From: Cyanosarcina radialis HA8281-LM2
GTDB lineage: Bacteria; Cyanobacteriota; Cyanobacteriia; Cyanobacteriales; CCAP-1448
DNA: 64,000 nt
NCBI GenBank assembly: GCA_019359615.1
Contig: JAHHHA010000006.1
Coordinates: forward strand, 1 to 64,000
Direction: 5' to 3'
A program made the position numbers and the translations under genes. The notes below the pieces were generated by a model that was not told the DNA's origin, did no database searches, and saw only the letters and a list, made by a program, of their open reading frames with translations. Below are positions 1-7,244 of this stretch, in pieces (position 1 is the first letter of the stretch; each line of letters opens with the position of its first letter).

Positions 1-99
1 TGAGCGTTAGGATGCGGCATTGATTTTAAGGCTCACAGGACTTCTTCCCTCTTGACTAAGCATCTTTTAGTTTATGACTTTTTCCCTCTTTTTAACTGG

Positions 100-558
100 T
101 CACTTATTTCCGCCAGCTTGGTCTAGCAAGATCAGAACGAAATATTCGGCACGGCTACCAGTTGATAGTCTGAGTCGGGGGTTTCCAGGGATGACTAATC
201 GAGCCGGTGAAGGATAGAAGGCGGCGACTCCCGATTTCGTGAAACAATCGGCAAACCACCCCAGAAAGTAACCCAGAACTAGGGCTTGCCAGGATTGCCA
301 ACTAACGAAGATCAGGGGCAAGAAAAGAAGAGCGATCGCACCTGTGGCTACAAAACTATGAGTGATGCTGCGGTGGGGGTAGCGTTTTTCCAGAAAGCGG
401 CTGAGGGGAAATAAGACTCGCCCTACTAGGCTTTTGCCAGTATCAACGTCGGGAAGCTGCGAAGCTAGAGCGGCAATTCCTAAAGTAATTGGTTCGGCGG
501 TGGAAAGGGCAATGGAAGTGACGCAGACACTTAAACAGATGTGGGTGACGTTCATCAT
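100..558 (-). CDS. YdjM/DUF457-like membrane-bound putative metal-dependent hydrolase
   Basis: This 152-residue protein resembles inner-membrane YdjM-type (DUF457) proteins. Visible features are an early Asp-rich motif in ASQLPDVDTG, the HRSITHSF motif in the middle, and three hydrophobic segments. These His/Asp positions are the putative metal ligands of the family; no substrate is established. An in-frame start further upstream exists at 669, but the extra 37 residues are encoded by ATCCAAA-type heptamer repeats, so the paired ATG codons at 558/555 are preferred. It is shorter than many relatives and ends in a polar tail, so a C-terminal truncation is possible. It is the last gene seen on the left side of the integrated element. 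Confidence 0.6.
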   Translation of the reverse strand: MMNVTHICLSVCVTSIALSTAEPITLGIAALASQLPDVDTGKSLVGRVLFPLSRFLEKRYPHRSITHSFVATGAIALLFLPLIFVSWQSWQALVLGYFLGWFADCFTKSGVAAFYPSPARLVIPGNPRLRLSTGSRAEYFVLILLDQAGGNK

Positions 559-559
559 T

Positions 560-616
560 TCGATTTTGGATTTTGGATGAGAGGATTTTGGATTGACGAT
601 TTTAGATTTTTGGTGT
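560..616. repeat. ATCCAAA-type short tandem heptamer repeat (STRR)
   Basis: Degenerate tandem copies of GGATTTT (complement ATCCAAAA) sit directly upstream of the YdjM-like gene. Such heptamer arrays are a known feature of cyanobacterial genomes and have no known function. Confidence 0.8.
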
Positions 617-670
617 GGGATTGGTGTGGTTTTGTCGGCTGCGGATGGTTTTAATTGAGGTGACACCAAT

Positions 671-1084
671 TTAAAAAAAGAACTGGGCAGATGGCTTCGC
701 CAAACCTAGACAGAGAAGCCTATTCGCAATCCAAAATCCAAAATCCAAAATCCAAAATGGTATGACAACCATGGCAACTATTTCATCGGTTTCAGCCATG
801 AGGCTTTTGAGCTTCGATTCGGGGACGATTTCTGCTTCTGCTAATAGTTCGAGCCAATACAAAGTTTCGTCTCCTTCTTCCTCAACAATGCTGAGTTTGT
901 GAAGAATATCGGCGGTTGATTTGGCGCGGCAAGCAGCCCGATAGTTAGCTCCTACTGATGTCCCAGAACGCAGTAGTTGTTTGCCAATTACTTGAGCGGA
1001 AGTCTTCTCCGGCAATGCCTCAATCAGCCGAATTATCCTCAATCCCAACTGTTTGGTTCTCTGTTTAAACTCTTGCTCGTTCAT
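671..1084 (-). CDS. S23-type four-helix bundle protein with repeat-encoded C-terminal tail
   Basis: Residues 1 to about 108 match the four-helix bundle family first seen as 23S rRNA intervening-sequence protein: an all-helical Lys/Arg/Glu-rich protein with the family motif region SGTSVGANYRAA near residues 40-52. Members often accompany mobile elements; their molecular role is unclear. The last about 28 residues (from IPFWILDFGF onward) are translated from an invading heptamer repeat, so the native stop codon has been lost and the tail is likely non-functional. It lies between the YdjM-like gene and the AAA ATPase on the same strand. Confidence 0.75.
   Translation of the reverse strand: MNEQEFKQRTKQLGLRIIRLIEALPEKTSAQVIGKQLLRSGTSVGANYRAACRAKSTADILHKLSIVEEEGDETLYWLELLAEAEIVPESKLKSLMAETDEIVAMVVIPFWILDFGFWIANRLLCLGLAKPSAQFFF
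727..759. repeat. STRR heptamer array inside the 3' end of the S23-type gene
   Basis: Four tandem ATCCAAA units. They are read in frame as part of the C-terminus of the four-helix protein. Confidence 0.85.
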
Positions 1085-1132
1085 AATCCAAAATCCAAAA
1101 TCTAAAATCCAAAATCGAAGTAATCCAAAATC
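1085..1132. repeat. STRR heptamer array between the ATPase and S23-type genes
   Basis: About six degenerate ATCCAAA units fill the whole 48-bp gap between the two genes. Confidence 0.85.
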
Positions 1133-2059
1133 CTATTGTCCTAACTTCCCGGATTTGCGAGGCAAGCTATAGAGCATCAGTCGGAATATCCCTACGGCTA
1201 CAGTTAAAATGCCACCAATCAGATAGAGAGTGGTGGAGTTTACCCCTAAGCCGATCAGTCGCACGACGGTAAATACCATCAATCCGGCAATTAAGAAGGG
1301 GGTGCCGTCGATCCATTCGGTATGATCTGGCGAGGTGTCGTCTAACCCTAGATATTCTTCCTTCACTACTCGTCGCGCTAGCATCGGGTTTCCTCCAACT
1401 CGTTGCTGTAAGGAGGCTAGTTGGGCTGGATGCAAAGTAATACCCAGTTCTTGGGCGGCGGCGACCATGATTTCTCGAATAGCCTTAGAAGGAAGCGGTT
1501 CGAGTTCGATTCGCGGTAGTTTTAAAAAAATGTCCCGCGCTGGGGGAAAGGTAGCAAGGAGTAATAACGGTTGACCTGCGGCGTGCAATTCTTCCAACCA
1601 GCACCGCAGGGAGACTGGCAGGCGATGGGCGTTGTCGCACACTAAGAAGGCGGTGTGTTCGGAGAGGAAATCGGCGATCGCAGATTGGAGTTCGCTGGTG
1701 GTGAGGGACTTGCCTTCCAAAGAGCAGGTTTCTACTCCTAGTTGTTCGGCTACCGATTGGAGGGTTTGCTTGACGGTGGCGGGAGAAGCGATCGCTACTA
1801 GATATCCCAACTGTTCTAACTCGGCGGCGACGGCTTCGCCCAAAAAGCTTTTGCCGCAGCCAGATTCGCCCACTACTAGCAGGCTGGAGTCGGCTTTGAG
1901 GGCAGCGACGATCCGGCGTTTTTCTCTGGGTCTATAGAGGGTGGGGGAAACGGAACCGATCGAGAGACTTTGCCTCTCTGCGCCATCTGGGGAGACGGCA
2001 TAGGTATATACCCGCTCCTCACCGCTCTTCAGTTTCCGTCGTCGTCTCTCGATCGGCAT
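1133..2059 (-). CDS. AAA ATPase with C-terminal transmembrane anchor (GspA/TniB-like fold)
   Basis: This 308-residue P-loop ATPase has a Walker A motif GESGCGKS at about residues 64-71 and a Walker B-like strand FLVCDNAH near 139-146, arranged as in the ExeA/GspA, TniB and ORC-like AAA family. The catalytic acidic residue after the Walker B Asp is replaced by Asn, so ATP hydrolysis may be weak. After about residue 250 there are two strong membrane segments, followed by a short basic tail. The gene follows a small membrane ORF, which it overlaps, and a charged helical protein; the three probably form one operon. The substrate is unknown; a role in DNA positioning or transfer at the membrane is inference. 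Confidence 0.6.
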   Translation of the reverse strand: MPIERRRRKLKSGEERVYTYAVSPDGAERQSLSIGSVSPTLYRPREKRRIVAALKADSSLLVVGESGCGKSFLGEAVAAELEQLGYLVAIASPATVKQTLQSVAEQLGVETCSLEGKSLTTSELQSAIADFLSEHTAFLVCDNAHRLPVSLRCWLEELHAAGQPLLLLATFPPARDIFLKLPRIELEPLPSKAIREIMVAAAQELGITLHPAQLASLQQRVGGNPMLARRVVKEEYLGLDDTSPDHTEWIDGTPFLIAGLMVFTVVRLIGLGVNSTTLYLIGGILTVAVGIFRLMLYSLPRKSGKLGQ

Positions 2060-2207
2060 CGGTATCGGTAATAATTTCGGAATTTGGGATTTGGGATTTG
2101 GGATTTGGGATTGTTTGGCTGGTGGCCGATCGCAGGGATAGCCAAGTGAGTGACACAGCAGCGATCGCTACTCCCAACACCAGGCTGAAAGCCGCGCCGA
2201 CGATAAT
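2019..2207 (-). CDS. Possible small single-pass membrane protein (62 aa)
   Basis: An open frame from an ATT codon that overlaps the stop codon of the preceding gene by one base (TAATT) runs to a TGA inside the 5' end of the ATPase gene. It encodes a membrane helix within the first 28 residues (core VGAAFSLVLGVAIAAV), a stretch translated from a heptamer repeat, and an acidic/Thr tail. The tight overlaps on both sides and the clear membrane helix support it. The non-standard start and repeat-derived middle weigh against it. Confidence 0.35.
   Translation of the reverse strand: MIVGAAFSLVLGVAIAAVSLTWLSLRSATSQTIPNPKSQIPNSEIITDTDADRETTTETEER
2081..2112. repeat. STRR heptamer array (GGATTTG type)
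   Basis: Four to five tandem GGATTTG units inside the small membrane ORF. Confidence 0.8.
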
Positions 2208-2743
2208 TAGTTCTGTTCTTCTTCGTCGGCGGATTCGAGTAAGAGATTGCTGCTGCCATTGCTCGATGGCGGCAAGCCATTCATCCCACCTGGTAGCGGC
2301 GCTCGGCTTGCCAGTTGCGCTAGGCGGGTTTGGGCTAAAAAAACTTCTGGTTCGTAGGCGGCGGCTATGCCTCTCATCGCTAGTTTGAGATTGTTTCTGG
2401 AGTCTTCCACCTTTTCTTTGAGTTCGGGAATTGTGAATTCTCCGGTGGCGAGGTAGTACATGGTGAGGGCATCGCTACTGACCCGGAGAGCGGCGGCCCG
2501 GTGTTGGGCGGCTTCGTCGATGTCTTTGAGATCTTCGCTGGCGACGGTAGCGGTTTGCTCTTGGGCGGCTTCCTCGGCGACAGCGGCGGCGCTGCGACGT
2601 TTTTTGGTTTTAGCGGTGCGGCGCTTGACTTCTTCTAGGACTTCATCGGGGTACTCGGTGGCTGGCGCGTGCCCCATTTCTAGGGCGATCGCTTCCACTT
2701 TACGGCGAGTGCCGTGCTGCATCAGTTGTTCAATTGTTACCAT
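2207..2743 (-). CDS. Hypothetical charged helical protein (178 aa)
   Basis: I do not recognise this family. The protein has a short N-terminal segment, a Lys/Arg- and Ala/Glu-rich middle (residues about 35-75) likely to form an extended helix or coiled coil, a more ordered region at about 80-135, and an acidic Ser/Asn-rich tail. It has no membrane segment or signal peptide. It overlaps the upstream 88-residue gene by 14 bp and abuts the small membrane ORF, so it is translated as part of the ATPase operon. A structural or adaptor role beside the membrane ATPase would fit, but this is inference. Confidence 0.55.
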   Translation of the reverse strand: MVTIEQLMQHGTRRKVEAIALEMGHAPATEYPDEVLEEVKRRTAKTKKRRSAAAVAEEAAQEQTATVASEDLKDIDEAAQHRAAALRVSSDALTMYYLATGEFTIPELKEKVEDSRNNLKLAMRGIAAAYEPEVFLAQTRLAQLASRAPLPGGMNGLPPSSNGSSNLLLESADEEEQN

Positions 2744-2996
2744 GGTTTCTTCCTATTTTTTGGATTAGTTCTCTCCGGCTACCGCCCCTGGCGTAATGGC
2801 TGTTGACTGCCCTCAACTGCTCGAATTGCTCTCGATTAAAGGATCTCAGCTTAGGAGGGAACCCCAGATCGGCACACCATTGACCGATCAGTCCTTGACT
2901 TAAAGGATGCTCTGGAGCGCGTCCTCTTTCTTCAGAAAGAATTAGTATGGCTGCACCCCTGGTGATTTCTTCGGTAAATGTTGACGACTTCATCAT
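2730..2996 (-). CDS. Hypothetical small protein (88 aa)
   Basis: No family is recognised. This soluble, mixed-charge 88-residue protein begins at paired ATG codons (2996/2993). It is the first gene after the 22-bp iteron array and overlaps the next gene by 14 bp, so it is probably the promoter-proximal gene of the operon that includes the membrane ATPase. The iterons may therefore control it. Confidence 0.55.
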   Translation of the reverse strand: MMKSSTFTEEITRGAAILILSEERGRAPEHPLSQGLIGQWCADLGFPPKLRSFNREQFEQLRAVNSHYARGGSRRELIQKIGRNHGNN

Positions 2997-3011
2997 TAAT
3001 TGGCGATCGCT

Positions 3012-3121
3012 GGTTGTTTAGCCATTAAACAGTGGTTGTTTAGTCATTAAATAGTGACTGTTTATTCATTGAACAGTGGCTGTTTAGCCATTAAATAGTG
3101 ACTGTTTATTCATTAAACAGT
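3012..3121. repeat. Five tandem 22-bp iterons with palindromic core
   Basis: Five contiguous units start at 3012, 3034, 3056, 3078 and 3100. Across unit boundaries they form inverted repeats, the clearest being ACTGTTTA-TTCAT-TAAACAGT. The 22-bp period equals two helical turns, so bound proteins would sit on one face. This is typical of plasmid iterons or partition/operator arrays. They lie between the HTH gene (3144-3770) and the 88-residue gene. Confidence 0.8.
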
Positions 3122-3143
3122 GGCTCTTTCTTGACTTTCATAC

Positions 3144-3770
3144 CTATTTTATTGTTTCTGGTGGTTGTTCGTTGAATTCGACATCCGCCACTAACTCCTC
3201 CAATCGTCCATTCGATCTGTTTCTCAATTCAGAATTATTCAGCACCCGCCATGCCGTTTGCCTGCCGATCTTTCCCGATTTGAGGAACGTCCAACTTCCT
3301 CGTCTGTAGGCTCGATCTTTTTTCCTGGTAACGGGTTTAACTCCGATTAATTGCTGGACTTCGGCTGTGGTTAAAAGCCAGGATGAAGCTCTAGCCTGAT
3401 CAAGCTCTTTCAGATACCAAAGCGGGTTGTGGGGTCTAAGAGAAGCGATCGCCTTGACTAGTTCTCCTGTCCATTGACTGTCTGCTAAAGTGTCTATCAC
3501 CCCGTCTATTGAACTGTCTATTATCCTGTCTGCTGAGGCGTCTAATTGAGCAATTTCCACGGGAGTAATTGGAGTAAAAGAAGCCATGGTGTTTCCTGAT
3601 TTCTTTAGATGCTCCGATAGCCGATCTAGCTGTTCGATTTGCTCCGGTGTAGCATAAACATGACCGTTATTATCTTTAGCTAAAGAGATGTTGAGGGCTT
3701 CGCACCAGTTGTAAATTGATTGCCTAGTTTTGAGGTGATAGCGTGCTAAAAGTTGCTTAATCTTCATCAC
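3144..3770 (-). CDS. HTH DNA-binding protein (208 aa), candidate iteron or partition binder
   Basis: The N-terminus reads as a helix-turn-helix of MerR/excisionase type (KTRQSIYNWCEALNIS at about residues 15-31, then a Tyr/Thr turn and a Glu/Leu helix). The middle (about 70-100) is an Asp/Ile/Ser repeat encoded by GTCTAT words every 12 bp. The C-terminal half has a second possible DNA-binding segment (TTAEVQQLIGVKPVTRKK) and a basic region around 150-180. There are no membrane segments. It sits between two repeat arrays, which suggests it binds one of them. The specific role, replication or partition control, is inference. Confidence 0.6.
   Translation of the reverse strand: MMKIKQLLARYHLKTRQSIYNWCEALNISLAKDNNGHVYATPEQIEQLDRLSEHLKKSGNTMASFTPITPVEIAQLDASADRIIDSSIDGVIDTLADSQWTGELVKAIASLRPHNPLWYLKELDQARASSWLLTTAEVQQLIGVKPVTRKKDRAYRRGSWTFLKSGKIGRQTAWRVLNNSELRNRSNGRLEELVADVEFNEQPPETIK
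3492..3545. repeat. GTCTAT words at 12-bp period within the HTH gene
   Basis: GTCTAT occurs at 3492, 3504 and 3516, with variants at 3529 and 3540, a period of 11-13 bp. The same word at the same spacing occurs upstream of the gene at 3780 and 3792. Confidence 0.65.
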
Positions 3771-3779
3771 GATCTAGGT

Positions 3780-3846
3780 GTCTATTTTATGGTCTATTAC
3801 TCGATCGACAGTGGTAGTTTTCATCTGTCTATTACCCAATAGACAG
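3780..3846. promoter_or_regulatory. Operator-like region upstream of the HTH gene
   Basis: It contains GTCTAT at 3780 and 3792 and a perfect inverted repeat CTGTCTATT-ACCC-AATAGACAG at 3825-3846. The position directly upstream of the HTH gene suggests autoregulation. Confidence 0.6.
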
Positions 3847-3878
3847 GTGTAATCACTCCGCAACTAGAAAAGAAAGAC

Positions 3879-5534
3879 TCAATCGGCTTCAGTAATTAAG
3901 CTCGTCGAGCGGCGGGATTCGATCGCAGATGTTTTCTCATCATCAGGAAATGCTGAAGCCATTACGGTAGTTTTATCAAGCAAAGCTCGAATTTCCTCAG
4001 CGATTGCTACGGCGGCATCGTTCGCGTGGACTTCGAGGACAGCGATCGCTCGTTGCATTACTTCCTGAAAAGGCAGCCTATTCTTGAGGCGTTCCCAGAT
4101 CGCTAGCACTTGCTCGTCTGTGAAATTTTCACAGTGATTGAGAAATCCGATCGTCCACTCGTTGCTGACGGTGGCAGGTGGGGTGGCAAAGGGGCGTTCC
4201 TCTGCTAAAGTGTCTGGCGGGCCTTGATTGCGATCGATATCTGGTAGTAGCTGACCGTTTTTGAGATGAAGTCCGAAGCGGTCTTCTAACTGTTTGAGTT
4301 CTTCCCCAACGCTGGAAAATTCGGAGTTATGGTTCTGCAACTCAGAACTCTCTGTTGCTAACTCCGAAATTGGAACTCCGAACTCCGAATTCCGTTCGCG
4401 CAGCGTTTCCGCAGGAAATACTCCTAACTCAGAATTCTCTAAGACTTCTACCTCCTCCAGAGCAATCCAACTAGAAAGGCGATCGCGTCCAGCAGGATCG
4501 TCATAGGCCACTTGTACTCCTGGCACTTTGGGATTGATATTGCAGATCGTTCCCAGTTGCCCTCGAACTTTAACTCGACTACCTTTGGTAATGCCCGACT
4601 GGGAAATTTTCACAACGAACTCTCGCTCGTTGATGATGTTGCAGATGGTGCGGTAGCCAGAAGCTGGCAATTTGAGAAATTCGGCAATCTTCCGACTGCT
4701 CCAGATGCGGCGCTCGTCGTCTAAGGGCAGTCGCTCGCGGCTGTCTAGGAACATTTCGATCCGCCGCCGTTGGTCGGCAGGTCGCAAGGGTACGCCGTGG
4801 TCTGTGTTCTCGGCACAGTTGAAGATGACGATCTCTGGCAGGCTGGCACGGCGAACTTCAACCAAAAGCAAGCAAGCGGCTTTTCTGGCAGCTTTGGTGC
4901 GGTGGTGGCAAGCGGCATAAAGTTGACCGTCATCGCCCAGGAAAACGACTGGCAGGGGTGGGCGCTGGAAATCCCAAAGATGGCGATCGTTTGATGCCAT
5001 CCGTTCGGCATATTCTTCAATCTTGCTCTCGTCTTCCCAAGCGCGGGGTTGGGTGCCTGCGTCAGTGACGATTTGGTTGGGGTCAACCCATTTGAGATTT
5101 TGGATTTTGGATTTTGGATTTGGGATTGCTGTCAAGGATGAGTCTGACGATTCTCCACTACTTAATAGGGAGTTGTCCAAAGGAGCAATCTTCATCTTTC
5201 CTTCTCCCTCACCCCCTCTCTCCCTTACCCCCTCCTCTTCAAATGTTTGAGTAGATGGGGTGGTAGTGCGATTCGCCTGCGGCGACCCTATGCGCTCGCC
5301 AGAATCTAATTCCATCAGGGTTGATTTCGACTGACTCGCTCCATTCAAACCGTCCGATGGTTCTGATGGGGAGCAGATCGCCTCCACTTTGCTAGTCTCG
5401 ACCCATTTTTTTCGGTTGCTGTCCCCATACTGGATTTGAGTTTGCCCGGTGCGATCGCCTTTACCATGGGGAATCAGCACTTCCGCTTTTTCGATCTTCC
5501 CGACTCTAACAAGAGTACCTTTGGTAATAGTCAT
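3879..5534 (-). CDS. ParB-like nuclease-domain protein with repeat-derived insertions
   Basis: This 551-residue protein starts at the ATG at 5534, chosen because an excellent Shine-Dalgarno GGAGGTGA lies just upstream. The centre (about residues 150-270) is a ParB/Srx-type domain: it begins WVDPNQIVTDAGTQPR and has CHHRTKAARKA, equivalent to the GERR..A box of ParB, with His-Arg in place of Glu-Arg-Arg. An HTH-like segment follows. The N-terminal part and a later segment resemble small beta-barrel (KOW/SH3-like) modules (GTLVRVG, GSRVKVRGQLG). Two stretches, IPNPKSKIQN and a run of NSEL/NSEF units near 370-420, are translated from heptamer repeats. A role in segregation or replication of the element is likely. 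Confidence 0.65.
   Translation of the reverse strand: MTITKGTLVRVGKIEKAEVLIPHGKGDRTGQTQIQYGDSNRKKWVETSKVEAICSPSEPSDGLNGASQSKSTLMELDSGERIGSPQANRTTTPSTQTFEEEGVRERGGEGEGKMKIAPLDNSLLSSGESSDSSLTAIPNPKSKIQNLKWVDPNQIVTDAGTQPRAWEDESKIEEYAERMASNDRHLWDFQRPPLPVVFLGDDGQLYAACHHRTKAARKAACLLLVEVRRASLPEIVIFNCAENTDHGVPLRPADQRRRIEMFLDSRERLPLDDERRIWSSRKIAEFLKLPASGYRTICNIINEREFVVKISQSGITKGSRVKVRGQLGTICNINPKVPGVQVAYDDPAGRDRLSSWIALEEVEVLENSELGVFPAETLRERNSEFGVPISELATESSELQNHNSEFSSVGEELKQLEDRFGLHLKNGQLLPDIDRNQGPPDTLAEERPFATPPATVSNEWTIGFLNHCENFTDEQVLAIWERLKNRLPFQEVMQRAIAVLEVHANDAAVAIAEEIRALLDKTTVMASAFPDDEKTSAIESRRSTSLITEAD
4310..4440. repeat. AACTCCG-type heptamer repeats inside the ParB-like gene
   Basis: Degenerate AACTCCG/AACTCAG units are read in frame as repeated Asn-Ser-Glu. 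They are interrupted at about 4393-4420 by a copy of the dispersed GCGCAGCG-TTTCCGCAGG-type cyanobacterial repeat. Confidence 0.6.
5091..5127. repeat. STRR heptamer array inside the ParB-like gene
   Basis: Five GGATTTT/GGATTTG units are read in frame as the IPNPKSKIQN segment just before the ParB domain. Confidence 0.8.
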
Positions 5535-5606
5535 CCCTTCACCTCCACAGAACTGTAGCCAAACCAAATCGTCTGTCGTTCCATTCCTTCAACATGGCGC
5601 TGTTCA

Positions 5607-6530
5607 TTATTCCTCCTGGATTGAGCTATTTATTTCCACCCCCTCAGAGGTGTCTGTGTTTTTTGTCTCTTTTTCTACCCAGTCGCCTTGTCGCCACCAA
5701 TTTCCTTCCTTGTCCCAAAGACCATCGAAAGTGGGATCGAGCTTTTTTATCCGCCCGTCTTGCAATCCTTGGGCGATCTGTTCCTCTACAACACGCTGCC
5801 CGTTGCCGTAGCTAGCGCGATCGATATCTCCTTGCTTTCCAGGTAGTACGTCCGTTCTTTCTCGGCTGTAAACCTGCCAGTACATTCCTAGAAGTTCTTC
5901 AAAATGTGCTGCGCTCCACGACTCCACAAGCACTACCTTCTCTGGCATTTCGTTCGCTTTTCTTTGACAAAAAGCCATAAATTTCTCTCTCTCGCTTTCT
6001 GAGAGAGTTTTGAGGAAATCTGAATAAGTCTTATTAGTCTTAAGATCGTAGGACTTATCAGCCATAAGCTTTTCAGGCTTCGGTCGCGACTTGGGAGACG
6101 CAGCCGCGACATTGGTGTCGCCATTGCGACAGGGATGACGCTCTAGCGACGTGGATGTCGCGCTCGCGACATCCACGTCGCTAGACAAGGCTGATGTCGG
6201 AACCGCAATCCCATTACCTACCGTGGTATTTACCGCTTGGTGTATCGCGTGCTGGCTGCGGACTCGGAAATTAAATCTGGTAATTTCCAGATCTATTAGC
6301 TCTAGTTCGGCGAGCTTGAGAACTGCTCTTTGCACTGTACGCTGGCTGATTTGCAAAGATGTGGCGATCGCTTTGGTACTGGCTTCTTTAAACTTCTCGC
6401 CAAATGGATCGAGCGTTCGCAGGTAGTAAAGCACCCTCAGTTCGCTGTGGTTTAACTTTTGAGAGAGTTCCACCCATTCCAAGTTTTGTAGCGGGTAAAA
6501 CTTTCCGGCAATTTTGGGAAGATTAGTCAT
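5607..6530 (-). CDS. Winged-helix replication-type protein (307 aa)
   Basis: The start is set at the ATG at 6530 (AGGAACC upstream), giving MTNLPKIAGKFYPLQN, an N-terminus typical of cyanobacterial plasmid proteins. Residues about 20-100 form a winged helix: NHSELRVLYYLRTLDPFG, then an ATSLQISQRTVQRAV recognition helix and the wing. A Ser/Thr/Ala linker (about 110-150), partly encoded by a 42-bp palindrome, joins it to a C-terminal region with Trp-rich segments (DGLWDKEGNWWRQ). Such proteins occur as plasmid replication or transcription factors. No nuclease or primase motif is visible, so initiation by DNA binding is the most that can be inferred. Confidence 0.6.
   Translation of the reverse strand: MTNLPKIAGKFYPLQNLEWVELSQKLNHSELRVLYYLRTLDPFGEKFKEASTKAIATSLQISQRTVQRAVLKLAELELIDLEITRFNFRVRSQHAIHQAVNTTVGNGIAVPTSALSSDVDVASATSTSLERHPCRNGDTNVAAASPKSRPKPEKLMADKSYDLKTNKTYSDFLKTLSESEREKFMAFCQRKANEMPEKVVLVESWSAAHFEELLGMYWQVYSRERTDVLPGKQGDIDRASYGNGQRVVEEQIAQGLQDGRIKKLDPTFDGLWDKEGNWWRQGDWVEKETKNTDTSEGVEINSSIQEE
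6143..6184. repeat. Perfect 42-bp palindrome inside the replication gene
   Basis: Two perfect 18-bp arms, each beginning CTAGCGACG at its outer end, flank a 6-nt centre CGCTCG. The palindrome is translated as Ser/Asp/Val/Ala/Thr linker. Neighbouring sequence at 6108-6130 carries related GCGACA...TGTCGC pieces. Confidence 0.85.
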
Positions 6531-6543
6531 AAAGGTTCCTAAT

Positions 6544-6849
6544 TCATCCTTTGCGGTGTTGAGGGGGAATGGCCAGTAACTTGGCAAATTCCACCACGTT
6601 GACTTGCCAGCTAGGGCGGACAGCACCTACTTTCCCCTTGTGGCGGTAGTGGATGCCGCATTTGAGATCGGTGTTTTTCTCAAGTTGGGCTTGCTGAATC
6701 TCCTCGATCAAACGGTGGCGACTCACCCCCAAAATTGCCGCTGCTTTAGCTGGAGATAGCCACGGACCGTCAATACTGTGAGCGGACAAAATCTGACTCA
6801 TCCACTCAACTTTTTGCTCTAGCACCCGAACTCGCTGCTCTATGCTCAT
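6544..6849 (-). CDS. Small HTH (excisionase-like) DNA-binding protein
   Basis: This 101-residue protein has an N-terminal coiled segment (residues 1-25), then a helix-turn-helix LSPAKAAAILGVSRHRLIEEI at about 31-51, followed by a hydrophilic wing with Tyr-Arg-His-Lys and a Trp-containing strand. The fold matches excisionase/MerR-like HTH_17 domains. It stops just before the replication gene starts (13 bp apart), so the two are probably cotranscribed. It may be a recombination directionality factor or a replication regulator. Confidence 0.65.
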   Translation of the reverse strand: MSIEQRVRVLEQKVEWMSQILSAHSIDGPWLSPAKAAAILGVSRHRLIEEIQQAQLEKNTDLKCGIHYRHKGKVGAVRPSWQVNVVEFAKLLAIPPQHRKG

Positions 6850-6861
6850 TGACCGTTTTTC

Positions 6862-7098
6862 CTAAGCCACGCGATCGTCACTATCACCGTCGCCAGAAAG
6901 TTCGGGCAGGTTTTTGTCTTTGCCCTGCTTGGCAGCTAGAACTTCCTCAAAAATTGGTAAAGCTAACAGCCCGATTCGGACTAAAAACTCCACCATCCGA
7001 GTTTTCCCTAATCCCCACTGAGATGCCGCCTGGGATACTTGGGAGTAGAGTTCGGCATCGATGCGGGCGTGTGGCTTGTAACGATCGCTGATTTTCAT
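6862..7098 (-). CDS. Ribbon-helix-helix protein (CopG-like), 78 aa
   Basis: The ATG at 7098 is preferred over 7155 because the sequence from MKISDRYKPHARIDAELYSQV is a canonical ribbon-helix-helix opening: a basic strand, then a helix with SQVSQAASQWGLGKTRMVEF. A charged Asp/Gly tail ends the protein. It is the first gene of a leftward unit and faces the XRE gene across palindromic operators, so it probably autoregulates and controls copy number or transfer genes. Confidence 0.65.
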   Translation of the reverse strand: MKISDRYKPHARIDAELYSQVSQAASQWGLGKTRMVEFLVRIGLLALPIFEEVLAAKQGKDKNLPELSGDGDSDDRVA

Positions 7099-7136
7099 TT
7101 GCGGATTGCGTTTCGCATTTATCCATACTATAGGCT

Positions 7137-7195
7137 TGCGTATTGTGTAACGCAATACGCAAAAGCGAATCTTGGATCTTGGACTGCGTTACGCA
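7137..7195. promoter_or_regulatory. Operators between divergent RHH and XRE genes
   Basis: The inverted repeat TGCGTATTG-TGTAACG-CAATACGCA (7137-7161) and a second palindrome TGCGT-T-ACGCA (7185-7195) share TAACGCA/TGCGTTA half-sites. They lie between the divergently transcribed genes, the expected position for a lysogeny- or copy-control switch. Confidence 0.6.
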
Positions 7196-7244
7196 CAACC
7201 GTCATAATGAAAGAGTCAAATAGAGTCAATCGAGCAGGGGTAAA

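Noticed and set aside
1133-2059. Tn7/CAST-type TniB transposition ATPase
   Set aside because: The fold is similar, but no TnsB/TniA transposase, TniQ or Cas gene is nearby and the protein ends in membrane helices.
3012-3121. CRISPR array
   Set aside because: The units are contiguous without spacers, so they are iterons.
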